Shown here piece after piece: positions 1 through 6,638 of a DNA stretch of 6,639 bases. Made by a program: the position numbers and the translations under genes. Positions within the stretch are counted from its first letter, which is position 1. Each line of letters begins with the position of its first letter. The notes beneath the pieces were generated by a model, which saw nothing but the letters and a program-made list of their open reading frames with translations, was not told the origin of the DNA and did not search any database. The DNA comes from CAYONM01 sp964405325 (GTDB lineage Bacteria; Planctomycetota; UBA11346). The stretch is taken from assembly GCA_964405325.1 (NCBI GenBank), contig CAYONM010000204.1, positions 1 to 6,639 on the forward strand, written 5' to 3'.

Positions 1-1
1 T

Positions 2-1462
2 GGCCAAAACCTGCTGCTCTACAGCCAGAGCGATTTGGCCCAACTGCCCGCCCAGGACGGCGATCGCCTGCACGTTGGCATCAAGCCGGCCATGGACGAT
101 CGCTACGATTCGGTGACCATAGACGGCGAAGTGCAATCACCCGGCACCTATCCGGCCGATCCCGGCATGACCATCGAGGACGCGCTGCGACTGGCCGGTG
201 GCATCAACCCACGCGCCGACCGCGAGAAGGCCTTCATCATCCGGCACCTGAAACAACCAGAACGCCTGCAGCTGAATGCCGAGGTGAGCCTGAACGTCTA
301 TGAGGACCTGGTCACCAACCTCAGTGCCGACACCCCCATTCATCCCCTGGACACCATCGTCGTTCCCGAGCGTCCAACGCTGATGGACTCGACGCTGCAG
401 GTGCAGATCAGCGGCGCCATCAAGCACCCTGGCTACTACCCGCTGCTACCAGACATGTATGCCAGCGATCTGATCCGCATGGCCGGCGGCGTGCTGGCCA
501 GCTCCCAGGTGGACGAAGCCGACCTGGTCCGAGTCGTATACGAAAATGACGTGCGCACCGTGATCCGTTTCGCCATAGACCTACGCCCTATTTTGAACAA
601 GCGGGCCGATGGCCCGGCCTTACGCAATGGTGACACCCTGGTGGTGCGAACCACCGCGGAAGAACGCATTTCCGTCACCTTGGAAGGTGAAATCGCCAAT
701 ACCGGCAGCTATGTGCTGCCGGCCGGCACCAGCCTGGCCCAGGCCCTGGCCATAGCCGGCGGCCTGACGGAATGGGCCTTCCCCGCCGGAGCGCGTTTCT
801 ACCGCGAAAATGAAGCCGAAGCGGCCAAAGAACACCTTCTTAATTTGATTCAACAGATGCAAAGCTCCAAGGCCATCAACCAAAATCTGCTGAACAAGGC
901 CACCGACCCGATCGGTCGCGAGCAACTGGAACGCACCATCGTCAATCAGGAGATTGAGCTGGGCCGGATGAAGCGGGCCCAGGTCACCGGCCGGATGACC
1001 GGCGTGGACATGCGCGGCATTCTGAGCCACGCCCCCGCCGCCGATTTCACCCTACAGGATGGCGACCGGCTGCAGGTGCCGATGCGGCCGGGTACCGTAC
1101 GTGTACTGGGCGAGGTGATGACCCCCGGCAGCATCCGCTTCGAAGACGCCCTCCAGGTGCAGGAAGTGATCCAGCGCTCAGGCGGCCTGACTCAACAGGC
1201 CGATGAAAACCGGATTTTCGTGGTTCGCGCCGACGGCAGCGTGGTGGCCAGTGCCGCCTTCAGCGGCACCGCCTGGGATCCCATCGATAGACGCTGGGTG
1301 CGGACCAACATCAAGAAGATCACCCTCTTGGAGGGCGATACGGTGCTGGTACCGCCGGATCTGGAATACCGCATCAACGGCATGCAGCTGGCCAAGGACT
1401 GGAGTCAGATCCTGTTCCAGGTGGCCGCAACCGTCGGCACCATTGCGGTCGTCGGAAACTGA
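2..1462 (+). CDS. SLBB-domain polysaccharide export protein (Wza-like), 5'-partial
   Basis: C-terminal 486 residues of an export protein of the Wza/SLBB type, which forms the periplasmic and outer-membrane channel for capsule or exopolysaccharide. The frame is open to the left edge, so the true start is upstream; the TTG at 35 lies inside the frame and is not a convincing start. Four SLBB-like beta-grasp repeats are visible, each with a G-[EA]-[VI]-x-x-[PT]-G-x-Y/I core followed by a helix ending in AGG or SGG: about 107-205, 398-490, 671-763 and 1097-1189. The visible part begins with a DGDRL-type strand, which usually closes a preceding repeat, so more repeats probably lie outside. A charged, helical, coiled-coil-like insert (about 806-970) separates repeats three and four. 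The protein ends in a hydrophobic segment (SQILFQVAATVGTIAVV) that could be the C-terminal membrane helix seen in Wza. The next gene starts within a few bases, suggesting one operon. The family call is firm; the transported polymer is unknown. Confidence 0.9.
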   Translation, partial: GQNLLLYSQSDLAQLPAQDGDRLHVGIKPAMDDRYDSVTIDGEVQSPGTYPADPGMTIEDALRLAGGINPRADREKAFIIRHLKQPERLQLNAEVSLNVYEDLVTNLSADTPIHPLDTIVVPERPTLMDSTLQVQISGAIKHPGYYPLLPDMYASDLIRMAGGVLASSQVDEADLVRVVYENDVRTVIRFAIDLRPILNKRADGPALRNGDTLVVRTTAEERISVTLEGEIANTGSYVLPAGTSLAQALAIAGGLTEWAFPAGARFYRENEAEAAKEHLLNLIQQMQSSKAINQNLLNKATDPIGREQLERTIVNQEIELGRMKRAQVTGRMTGVDMRGILSHAPAADFTLQDGDRLQVPMRPGTVRVLGEVMTPGSIRFEDALQVQEVIQRSGGLTQQADENRIFVVRADGSVVASAAFSGTAWDPIDRRWVRTNIKKITLLEGDTVLVPPDLEYRINGMQLAKDWSQILFQVAATVGTIAVVGN

Positions 1463-1466
1463 CGTG

Positions 1467-3143
1467 ATGAGGCTGTTCTCGTCACCGGCGGCTTCGCTGC
1501 CAGTCCGGCTTGATCCGCAAGATGTCCGTCGCATCCCCGCTCAGCCACGGTCGGACCTCGGCAAGCCGATCTCAGGCTGGGGGAGCAGTGGCACCGTTCC
1601 TGGAACCGCAGGCGTCTCGACTGCTCCGGCAACCAGCCGGCCGCACAGCGACCATTCCTCTTTGCAGAGGTCACTTCACCTCCTGCTGTCACCCTTGGTG
1701 TACCTGGTGCCATTCTGCCTGAGTCCCAACTCCCTAGTGGCAACAGACGAGGCAACTGGCTGGATTTTACACAGCGAGACAGTGGGCAGCCTGGGCTGGT
1801 CCGAACGCCTGGCCGGCCTACACGATGCCAGCATCATGGGCGGCTACAGCCGTCATGTGTTGCCGAGTGCAACCGGTCTGAGCCGCGAGCCCCGGATCCG
1901 GTTCCGCTGGGCCTCAGCTGGCCAACACAGCTTGCTCCCCTTCGACACCCCCTGGTACCATGGCGGCCAGGTGATTCTGGATGGCAAAACCAGTGGCAGC
2001 ATCGGCCCCTTCTTCCTCAATGCCCGACCGCAATTCGTCATCGGCATCGACGACAGCGAAACGCGTGCCCCCCATGGCGACCCACGGGAGACCTGGACCG
2101 GCCGCGCCACCGACGCCGACCTGGACCAACTGGAGTGGAGCCTGCGCCTGACCGCCGGGGTGGACGCTATGGCGCACCTCTGGGCCGTCAGCACCGAACC
2201 CTTCCGCTGGGGCGAGGGTATCTTTGGCGGCATTGTGGCCGGATCCCCGCAGCGGGGCTTTCCGCATGCCGTGGTCGCGCCGAACCGCGCCTGGAAGCTG
2301 TTCAGCCTGGCCAACGATCCCATCCTGCTGCGCTACGAGCTGGTGGCCGGACTGCTGAATGATGATCGGAACGGCATCGAGGATCCCTGGTGGGGCGGCG
2401 GCCGTGCCTCCCTGCGCTGGAAGAACCTGACCGTCTCTGCGACCCTGGCCGGACAGACCGAGGGCGATGGCCCCAACGAATGGCTGGACCGCGGCACCTT
2501 CAACGGCATCCGTTCCGTTGGATTGAATTGGCAGTGGTGGAACCGGGCCGAGCTCCGCGTCGAATACGGACAAGACGACAACCACCCCATCGCCACCAAA
2601 TCGGACAACCAATGGCTCCGACCCCTGGAGAACATCAGCCCTCTCATCTCGGCCTGGACCACCACCCTGGACTGGATCGACGTCCTGGGCGACCAGAAAT
2701 GGCGCCTGGCCCTGGAGTGGTACCGGTCGGAAAGCTATTTTTACGATCACAGCGACTATGACAGTTGGACGTACGACGACCAGCTGATCGCTCACGGCGA
2801 CGGCGGTAACGGCCACAGCCTGCGACTACTGCTCCAGCATCACCGTGAAAACGGCAGCGATATCGGTGTGCTTGGCTACTGGCGACGCCTGGGCTGGCGC
2901 AATGCCCAGACCGGCAACCCCAACACAGAACGACCAAACAACGGCAATGATCCCGGCGAGGACGCCTTGGCCATGGTCCCCTGGGACCAATTCGGCTTGT
3001 ACACCTGGAGCTCGTGGCCCTACGGTGGCTGGGGTCGATTACATACGGAAGCAGGCCTCGTGTATGAAGAACACCGCCTGTTCGATCGGCAAGACTTCGG
3101 CCTGGAATGGCAATTGGGCCTGGGCTGGAGTCAGCAGTGGTGA
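1467..3143 (+). CDS. Capsule assembly Wzi family outer-membrane protein
   Basis: Predicted outer-membrane beta-barrel of the Wzi family, which helps anchor or assemble capsular polysaccharide at the cell surface. The body (about 1740-3143) has many alternating aromatic/hydrophobic strands rich in W, Y, G and N. It has family-like patches EPFRWGEGIFGG (about 2196-2231) and PWWGGGRASLRW (about 2385-2420), and it ends in an aromatic strand, GLGWSQQW, typical of barrels. The ATG at 1467, four bases after the preceding stop, is chosen because GGAA lies nine bases upstream; GTG at 1464 is an alternative with better spacing. The start is uncertain. The first ~65 residues are Pro/Ser/Arg-rich with weaker third-position GC. 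A signal-peptide-like stretch (LHLLLSPLVYLVPFCL) comes only after them, following a TTG at 1662. Starting there gives 493 residues, closer to the usual Wzi size than 558, but no ribosome binding site is visible. Family assignment is by pattern, not by search. Confidence 0.75.
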   Translation: MRLFSSPAASLPVRLDPQDVRRIPAQPRSDLGKPISGWGSSGTVPGTAGVSTAPATSRPHSDHSSLQRSLHLLLSPLVYLVPFCLSPNSLVATDEATGWILHSETVGSLGWSERLAGLHDASIMGGYSRHVLPSATGLSREPRIRFRWASAGQHSLLPFDTPWYHGGQVILDGKTSGSIGPFFLNARPQFVIGIDDSETRAPHGDPRETWTGRATDADLDQLEWSLRLTAGVDAMAHLWAVSTEPFRWGEGIFGGIVAGSPQRGFPHAVVAPNRAWKLFSLANDPILLRYELVAGLLNDDRNGIEDPWWGGGRASLRWKNLTVSATLAGQTEGDGPNEWLDRGTFNGIRSVGLNWQWWNRAELRVEYGQDDNHPIATKSDNQWLRPLENISPLISAWTTTLDWIDVLGDQKWRLALEWYRSESYFYDHSDYDSWTYDDQLIAHGDGGNGHSLRLLLQHHRENGSDIGVLGYWRRLGWRNAQTGNPNTERPNNGNDPGEDALAMVPWDQFGLYTWSSWPYGGWGRLHTEAGLVYEEHRLFDRQDFGLEWQLGLGWSQQW

Positions 3144-3215
3144 ACCATCGTGATGTCTCCGCAGATGGCGCTGATGCACCGCTCATACACTTGTCTTCCC
3201 CGTCCACTGGCAGCA

Positions 3216-3244
3216 TTACCATATTATGCTATCGCATCTATAAC
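3216..3244 (+). promoter_or_regulatory. Candidate sigma-70 promoter (upstream of tandem pair)
   Basis: TTACCA (3216-3221) is followed after 17 bases by TATAAC (3239-3244): four of six and five of six matches to the -35 and -10 consensus at ideal spacing. It sits in the most AT-rich part of the gap and points toward the tRNA and the sugar dehydratase. The match was found by eye and no transcript evidence exists here. Confidence 0.4.
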
Positions 3245-3249
3245 ATAAT
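3223..3249. repeat. Short inverted repeat ATTATG / CATAAT
   Basis: Perfect 6-base arms at 3223-3228 and 3244-3249 with a 15-base spacer. The repeat overlaps the -10 region of the upstream promoter candidate, so it could be an operator half-site pair. In AT-rich DNA a 6-base inverted repeat can also arise by chance. Confidence 0.25.
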
Positions 3250-3253
3250 CATC

Positions 3254-3283
3254 TTGTCATCAGTCCAAATTTGGTGGTATGCT
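3254..3283 (+). promoter_or_regulatory. Candidate extended -10 sigma-70 promoter
   Basis: TTGTCA (3254-3259, five of six to consensus) is followed after 18 bases by TATGCT (3278-3283, four of six). A TG one base before the hexamer (3275-3276) makes an extended -10. A start near 3290 would give a leader of about 120 bases before the tRNA, which would need processing. It could drive the tRNA and the dehydratase together. This is inference from motif only. Confidence 0.4.
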
Positions 3284-3409
3284 TGCCCCTAGTAGTCACA
3301 CATTATGAAACGAGGTCTTGAGCGGTGCGCCCCTTCCGCATGAACTCCCCAGATCCCAGTTCCAACTTGAGTCAGGCCCCTCGCTTAGACACTGCACCGT
3401 TTTCTCCGG

Positions 3410-3486
3410 GGTCCCGTAGCTCAGCTGGACAGAGCGGCGGTTTCCTAAACCGCAGGTCGCAGGTTCGAGCCCTGCCGGGATCGCCA
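3410..3486 (+). tRNA. tRNA-Arg (anticodon CCT)
   Basis: A complete 77-base cloverleaf can be folded by hand. The acceptor GGTCCCG pairs with CGGGATC with one G-T wobble. The D arm is GCTC/GAGC. The anticodon stem GCGGT/ACCGC holds the seven-base loop TTCCTAA with anticodon CCT at 3444-3446. The T arm GCAGG/CCTGC has loop TTCGAGC. The discriminator base is G and the 3' CCA is encoded (3484-3486). It decodes the arginine codon AGG. It lies between the export genes and the sugar dehydratase, whose start is only 20 bases beyond the CCA, so the two may share a transcript from which the tRNA is cut. All arms are intact, so it is probably functional. Confidence 0.95.
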
Positions 3487-3506
3487 CACTCGCTGCAGGG
3501 GTCACG

Positions 3507-5420
3507 ATGATCCGGTTACAGCGTCTTCGCTACATCTGGCTGGTGCTGGATCTGGTCTGCTTCACCGCCAGCGCAACGCTGGCCATGTTGCTGCTGGACC
3601 GGACAATCACGCAGACCGCCCTCGGCTTGCTTGGTTTCATGGCCCTGGTTCGGATCACGATCTTGGTTCGAACCGGCATGTACCGGGCAGTCCTCCGCTA
3701 CTCGGGTCTGCACACCCTGTTTTGCATCTGCCGAGCCATTGCCCTGGGAACTGCGATCACCGTCGCGGCAGCCTTCTTCATCGGCGAAGCAAACTTCTAT
3801 GAACTCGGCCGCGCCTTCTTGGTGATGGAGGCCCTGCTGAGCATCAGCCTCTGTGGCGCGACCCGACTGGGAGCACGCTTGTTCTACGACCGCATCTGTA
3901 AACGCGGCGGCCGACACGTGTTGATCTATGGCTCCGGCTCCCTGGGGGAGATGACTCTGCGCAACCTGGAGCGCGGCGGTCACACGGTAGTCGGCTTCAT
4001 CGACGATGCCAAACGCCGGCACAAAGCCCTCATCCACGGCCGCCAGGTCCTGGGCCGACCAGAAATGATACCGACCCTTATCGAACGCTGCAGGATTGAC
4101 CTCGTCGTGGTCGCGATCCGGGATCTGCATGAGCGCCGTCTCAAGGATGTCTTCCGTCTCTGCATGAAGGCCAGGATCCCGGTCAAGCTGATCAAGGGCA
4201 TGGATCAGCTGATGGAGGAATCGCAAACCCTGGATCTGAAGGACATCTCACTCGAGGACCTCCTGCACCGGCCCGCCCGCGATTTGGACCCTGCCCCAGT
4301 GCGCGAGCTCATCACTGGCAAAGTGATCGCCATCACCGGCGCCGGCGGCAGCATTGGCTCTGAAATCAGCCACCAGGTCCTCCTGCATGGTGCCAGTAAG
4401 ATCCTGCTGATCGACCACAGTGAGTTTAATCTCTACCAATGCGAAACATCCATTCGGGATCGTTTACCCAACACCGACAATCCCACTGCTGAGATTATTC
4501 CGATTCTCTGCAATATCTGTGATAGCACACACCTTGAACGACATATTACCGCCAACAGGCCCGATGTCATTTTCCACGCCGCAGCCTATAAGCATGTTCC
4601 CCTGGTAGAAAACAATCCTTTTTTTGGCCTCAAAAACAATGTACAAGGCACCCTGAATGTCATCACGATCGCCGATCAGGCGAACATCGAAAACCTCGTT
4701 CTTATCAGCACCGACAAAGCGGTACGACCAACCAACGTCATGGGCGCCAGCAAGCGGGTCTGCGAGCTGTTATTACAAAATTATCAATTCCAAAGCACCA
4801 AGGCTTGCGCCGTCCGTTTCGGCAACGTGCTGGGATCATCCGGAAGCGTGATTCCGCGTTTTGTCGAACAAATCCGCAACGGTGGCCCAGTAACCGTCAC
4901 CCACCCTGAAATGACGCGCTATTTCATGCTGATCCCCGAGGCTGTTCGCCTGGTGCTACACGCCGGCGCCATGGCCCAGCACGGCGAAATATTTATTCTC
5001 GACATGGGTGATCCAGTCAAGATCGACGACCTGGCCCGCGATCTCATTTTCCTCGCCGGGCATATTCCAGATGTAACCATCAATGTCGTCCACTCAGGCC
5101 TACGGCCTGGGGAAAAATTATACGAAGAATTATTAATAAATGACGCCGAGCAAGGCACTGCCATCGACGGCATAACCATCGCCAAGCCTGCCATCAGACC
5201 TTACGAACGTCTCCAGCACCGCGTAGAATCCATGCTACAAGCCTGTCAAGCCGGCGATATGGACGATGTTTTGGTCAACCTCAAGGCATTAGTGCCGGAA
5301 TGGGCTGTCAGTAAGCAGACGGAAGCCATGCTGAAGATCGGCTCGGATCTGCTACCAGACGAAGCAAAAAGAGCATCGCGGCCAAGCCGCGGCACCGAAC
5401 CACGCTTGGCAGTCAAATAA
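3507..5420 (+). CDS. Membrane-anchored UDP-sugar 4,6-dehydratase/epimerase (WbpM/CapD/PglF family)
   Basis: A 637-residue protein of the long WbpM/CapD/PglF family, which converts UDP-N-acetylhexosamine to a 4-keto-6-deoxy sugar for surface glycans. Residues 1-125 contain about four membrane helices. A first Rossmann domain follows (GSGSLG at 142-147, then a VVGFIDD strand). The catalytic short-chain-dehydrogenase-type domain starts with GAGGSIG (278-284). It continues through HAAAYKHVPLVE (357-368) and STDKAVRPTNVMGASK, and ends with RPGEKLYEELL (533-543). The expected active-site residues Asp403, Lys404 and Lys416 are present. Met412 stands where PseB/FlaA1-type short enzymes have Tyr, as is normal for the long membrane-bound group. 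The length matches the family. The ATG at 3507 has a strong AGGGG five bases upstream. GC falls from roughly 60% to under 50% near 4420, within the catalytic half, suggesting a mosaic gene. The exact product sugar (quinovosamine, bacillosamine or fucosamine route) cannot be told. Confidence 0.93.
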   Translation: MIRLQRLRYIWLVLDLVCFTASATLAMLLLDRTITQTALGLLGFMALVRITILVRTGMYRAVLRYSGLHTLFCICRAIALGTAITVAAAFFIGEANFYELGRAFLVMEALLSISLCGATRLGARLFYDRICKRGGRHVLIYGSGSLGEMTLRNLERGGHTVVGFIDDAKRRHKALIHGRQVLGRPEMIPTLIERCRIDLVVVAIRDLHERRLKDVFRLCMKARIPVKLIKGMDQLMEESQTLDLKDISLEDLLHRPARDLDPAPVRELITGKVIAITGAGGSIGSEISHQVLLHGASKILLIDHSEFNLYQCETSIRDRLPNTDNPTAEIIPILCNICDSTHLERHITANRPDVIFHAAAYKHVPLVENNPFFGLKNNVQGTLNVITIADQANIENLVLISTDKAVRPTNVMGASKRVCELLLQNYQFQSTKACAVRFGNVLGSSGSVIPRFVEQIRNGGPVTVTHPEMTRYFMLIPEAVRLVLHAGAMAQHGEIFILDMGDPVKIDDLARDLIFLAGHIPDVTINVVHSGLRPGEKLYEELLINDAEQGTAIDGITIAKPAIRPYERLQHRVESMLQACQAGDMDDVLVNLKALVPEWAVSKQTEAMLKIGSDLLPDEAKRASRPSRGTEPRLAVK

Positions 5421-5550
5421 AATTAAAACAAGCCTTAGGCGCGAACGCGATCACCAGCAGAGGCTAAGTCCAACCGTGCTCATATCGCCACGAATGACAT
5501 TCCACAGCTGCGACAATTCATCCTGCTTGGTCCGCCGTAGGAAAGATCCG
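5421..5550. other. Convergent junction between the + and - strand operons
   Basis: The dehydratase (+) and the phosphoglycosyl transferase (-) end facing each other across this 130-base gap, most of which is filled by the transferase relic. Only a weak 3-base-arm palindrome (GCCTTAGGC, about 5432-5440) next to A/T-rich sequence (5415-5430) is seen. I find no strong bidirectional terminator. Confidence 0.5.
5451..5549 (-). pseudogene. Remnant of a second phosphoglycosyl transferase (catalytic core fragment)
   Basis: On the minus strand, 5549 down to 5469 encodes a peptide running from GSFLRRTKQDEL through SQLWNVIRGDMSTVG. This is the signature core of bacterial sugar transferases (PF02397), including the Asp-Glu pair that performs catalysis. 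The match stops before the usual GPRP: the frame continues as LSLCW and ends at 5451. The fragment begins right after the stop of the intact transferase and lies in another frame. It differs from that gene's core (KFKLDELTQLWNVMVGDMSL) in many codons, so it is not a fresh duplication. It lacks the membrane anchor and most of the domain and cannot be active. I infer a leftover of a replaced initiating transferase. Confidence 0.75.
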
Positions 5551-6282
5551 TCAGCCATTAACGCTTTGAATAATATCAGTAGCCCCTGGCGGTGGTGCCG
5601 CACGTAGCGCATCCTTCCGACTAGCCATTTCAACCACTATCGATTCCACCTTCCAAGTTTTGAGAATCTGCGTTACACCGGCCAGAGCATAAGACCTACT
5701 GCATGTACCGATAATTGTAAGCAAAATGATTTTTAGATCGAGCCACAATGTACGATTCTCCAAATAGCTTAGAGCAAGTCGGCTTTTCCAAGGACGAATA
5801 ATCTGATTGTAGAGCAAATTCGGATCATCTGAACCCGCCAGGATATCGCCTTCATCAGAAAAAACTATTGACGCCAAATCTGTTATGCCTGGCCTTACCT
5901 CCAACATCATCATCTCTTCCTCAGTATATAATGAGGCGTCCGCCTCTACTTGTGGACGAGGGCCTACCAAGCTCATGTCACCTACCATGACATTCCATAA
6001 TTGCGTCAGCTCATCCAACTTAAATTTTCTTATGACCCTTCCAATTGCAGTAATTCTCCTATCATCCGCTGATGTTGAGGTCACACCAGATTTAGCTGCA
6101 CCTACCACCATCGAACGCAACTTCACCATATGAAATGTACCACCACCGCGTGCTACCCTTGGCGCTATGTAGAATGGAGACCTAAGGTCCTGTAGCCACA
6201 CAAGGAGGGACATGATTCCGAGAACAGGAAACAGAATCACTAATCCAACAAAGGCTGAAGTGAAATCAAAGAACCTTTTCAT
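5551..6282 (-). CDS. Monotopic phosphoglycosyl transferase (bacterial sugar transferase family)
   Basis: A 243-residue enzyme of the bacterial sugar transferase family (PF02397; PglC and the catalytic part of WcaJ are relatives). These move a sugar phosphate from a nucleotide sugar to undecaprenyl phosphate at the inner membrane, the first step of repeat-unit assembly. The N-terminus has KRFFDF and then a hydrophobic re-entrant helix broken by Pro19. RVARGGGTFHMVKLRSM (42-58) follows, then LDELTQLWNV with the catalytic Asp90-Glu91, GDMSLVGPRP (101-110) and RPGITDLASI (130-139). A second hydrophobic segment, LWLDLKIILLTIIG, lies near 179-192. It is the short form without the extra N-terminal membrane region of WcaJ. 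The last ~25 residues form a Pro/Ala-containing tail outside the domain. The ATG overlaps the transketolase stop by one base (TAATG), so translation is probably coupled. The DNA is AT-richer than the left-hand genes. The sugar transferred is unknown. Confidence 0.93.
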   Translation of the reverse strand: MKRFFDFTSAFVGLVILFPVLGIMSLLVWLQDLRSPFYIAPRVARGGGTFHMVKLRSMVVGAAKSGVTSTSADDRRITAIGRVIRKFKLDELTQLWNVMVGDMSLVGPRPQVEADASLYTEEEMMMLEVRPGITDLASIVFSDEGDILAGSDDPNLLYNQIIRPWKSRLALSYLENRTLWLDLKIILLTIIGTCSRSYALAGVTQILKTWKVESIVVEMASRKDALRAAPPPGATDIIQSVNG

Positions 6283-6638
6283 TACTTAGAACCCAACCCA
6301 GATAGAACAGCAGATGCAATCGAGGTTGCATCGAGGCCATAATAAGAACGAAGGAAAGCCTGCGAGCCAACGACGGAAGTGAATTCGCCTTTCATTCCTA
6401 GACGTTTGAAAAATTTAGGCATAAAACCCTCGTCCATCAAACTTTCGGCAACGCAAGAACCTAGACCGCCCTGAAGCACATGCTCCTCGACAGTAACGAT
6501 ACCCCCTGTGTTCGTCGCAGCATCGATGATCGCATCAACATCAAATGGCTTAATTGTGTGCACACTTAAAACACTTGCCTCAACACCATGTTCACTTAAT
6601 TTTTTTGCAGCATGCTGAGCCTCACCCAGGATACCACC
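6282..6638 (-). CDS. Transketolase, C-terminal domain (5'-partial)
   Basis: The last 118 residues of a transketolase-type protein. The frame stays open to the right edge, so the start is outside; the GTG at 6563 is internal. Visible motifs fit the transketolase C-terminal domain: a helix GEAQHAAKKLSEHGVEASVL, then HTIKPFD, TVEEHVLQGGLGS and, near the end, YGLDATSIA. Transketolases move two-carbon ketol units between sugar phosphates using thiamine diphosphate. In polysaccharide loci they often occur as separate N- and C-terminal subunits, and the other half would then lie further right on this strand. Whether this is a split subunit or a full-length enzyme cannot be decided here. It overlaps the phosphoglycosyl transferase by one base, placing it in the same operon. 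A role in making a ketose or heptose precursor is inference. DXS and pyruvate dehydrogenase E1-beta share this fold but fit the motifs less well. Confidence 0.85.
   Translation of the reverse strand, partial: GGILGEAQHAAKKLSEHGVEASVLSVHTIKPFDVDAIIDAATNTGGIVTVEEHVLQGGLGSCVAESLMDEGFMPKFFKRLGMKGEFTSVVGSQAFLRSYYGLDATSIASAVLSGLGSK

Larger units (their letters stand above)
3144..3409. other. Intergenic region between export genes and tRNA
   Basis: A gene-free stretch of 266 bases. The left part, just after the Wzi-like gene, shows no convincing terminator hairpin with a T-run. The middle (about 3210-3285) is markedly AT-rich against a GC-rich background and holds promoter-like motifs and a 6-base inverted repeat, listed separately. 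The part from about 3300 to the tRNA contains no open frame I can support. The short frames reading through here and through the tRNA on both strands look spurious. No JUMPstart/ops element was seen. Confidence 0.6.

Noticed and set aside
1203..1466. Upstream ATG at 1203 as start of the Wzi-like gene
   Set aside because: It would overlap the SLBB export gene by 260 bases. The extra peptide is an out-of-frame reading of that gene's C-terminus.
1914..2816. Minus-strand 300-residue open frame opposite the Wzi-like gene
   Set aside because: A long antisense frame is common in GC-rich coding DNA. The peptide is low-complexity G/A/V/Q and shows no domain, while the plus strand has a clear barrel protein.
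3296..3505. Minus-strand 69-residue open frame across the tRNA (contains AGLEPATCGLGNRRS)
   Set aside because: It is the antisense translation of the tRNA-Arg. This peptide type is a well-known spurious protein prediction over tRNA genes.
3325..3510. Plus-strand 61-residue open frame across the tRNA
   Set aside because: Its central part (RSSAGQSGGFLNRRSQ) is the tRNA read as protein. It has no ribosome binding site and no family resemblance outside the tRNA.
3516..4226. Minus-strand 236-residue open frame opposite the dehydratase
   Set aside because: Shadow of the strongly supported plus-strand enzyme. Composition is rich in D, Q, A and H without recognisable motifs.
5431..5450. Possible bidirectional terminator (GCCTTAGGC palindrome next to A/T-rich DNA)
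   Set aside because: The arms are only three bases with a three-base loop. That is too weak to call a terminator.
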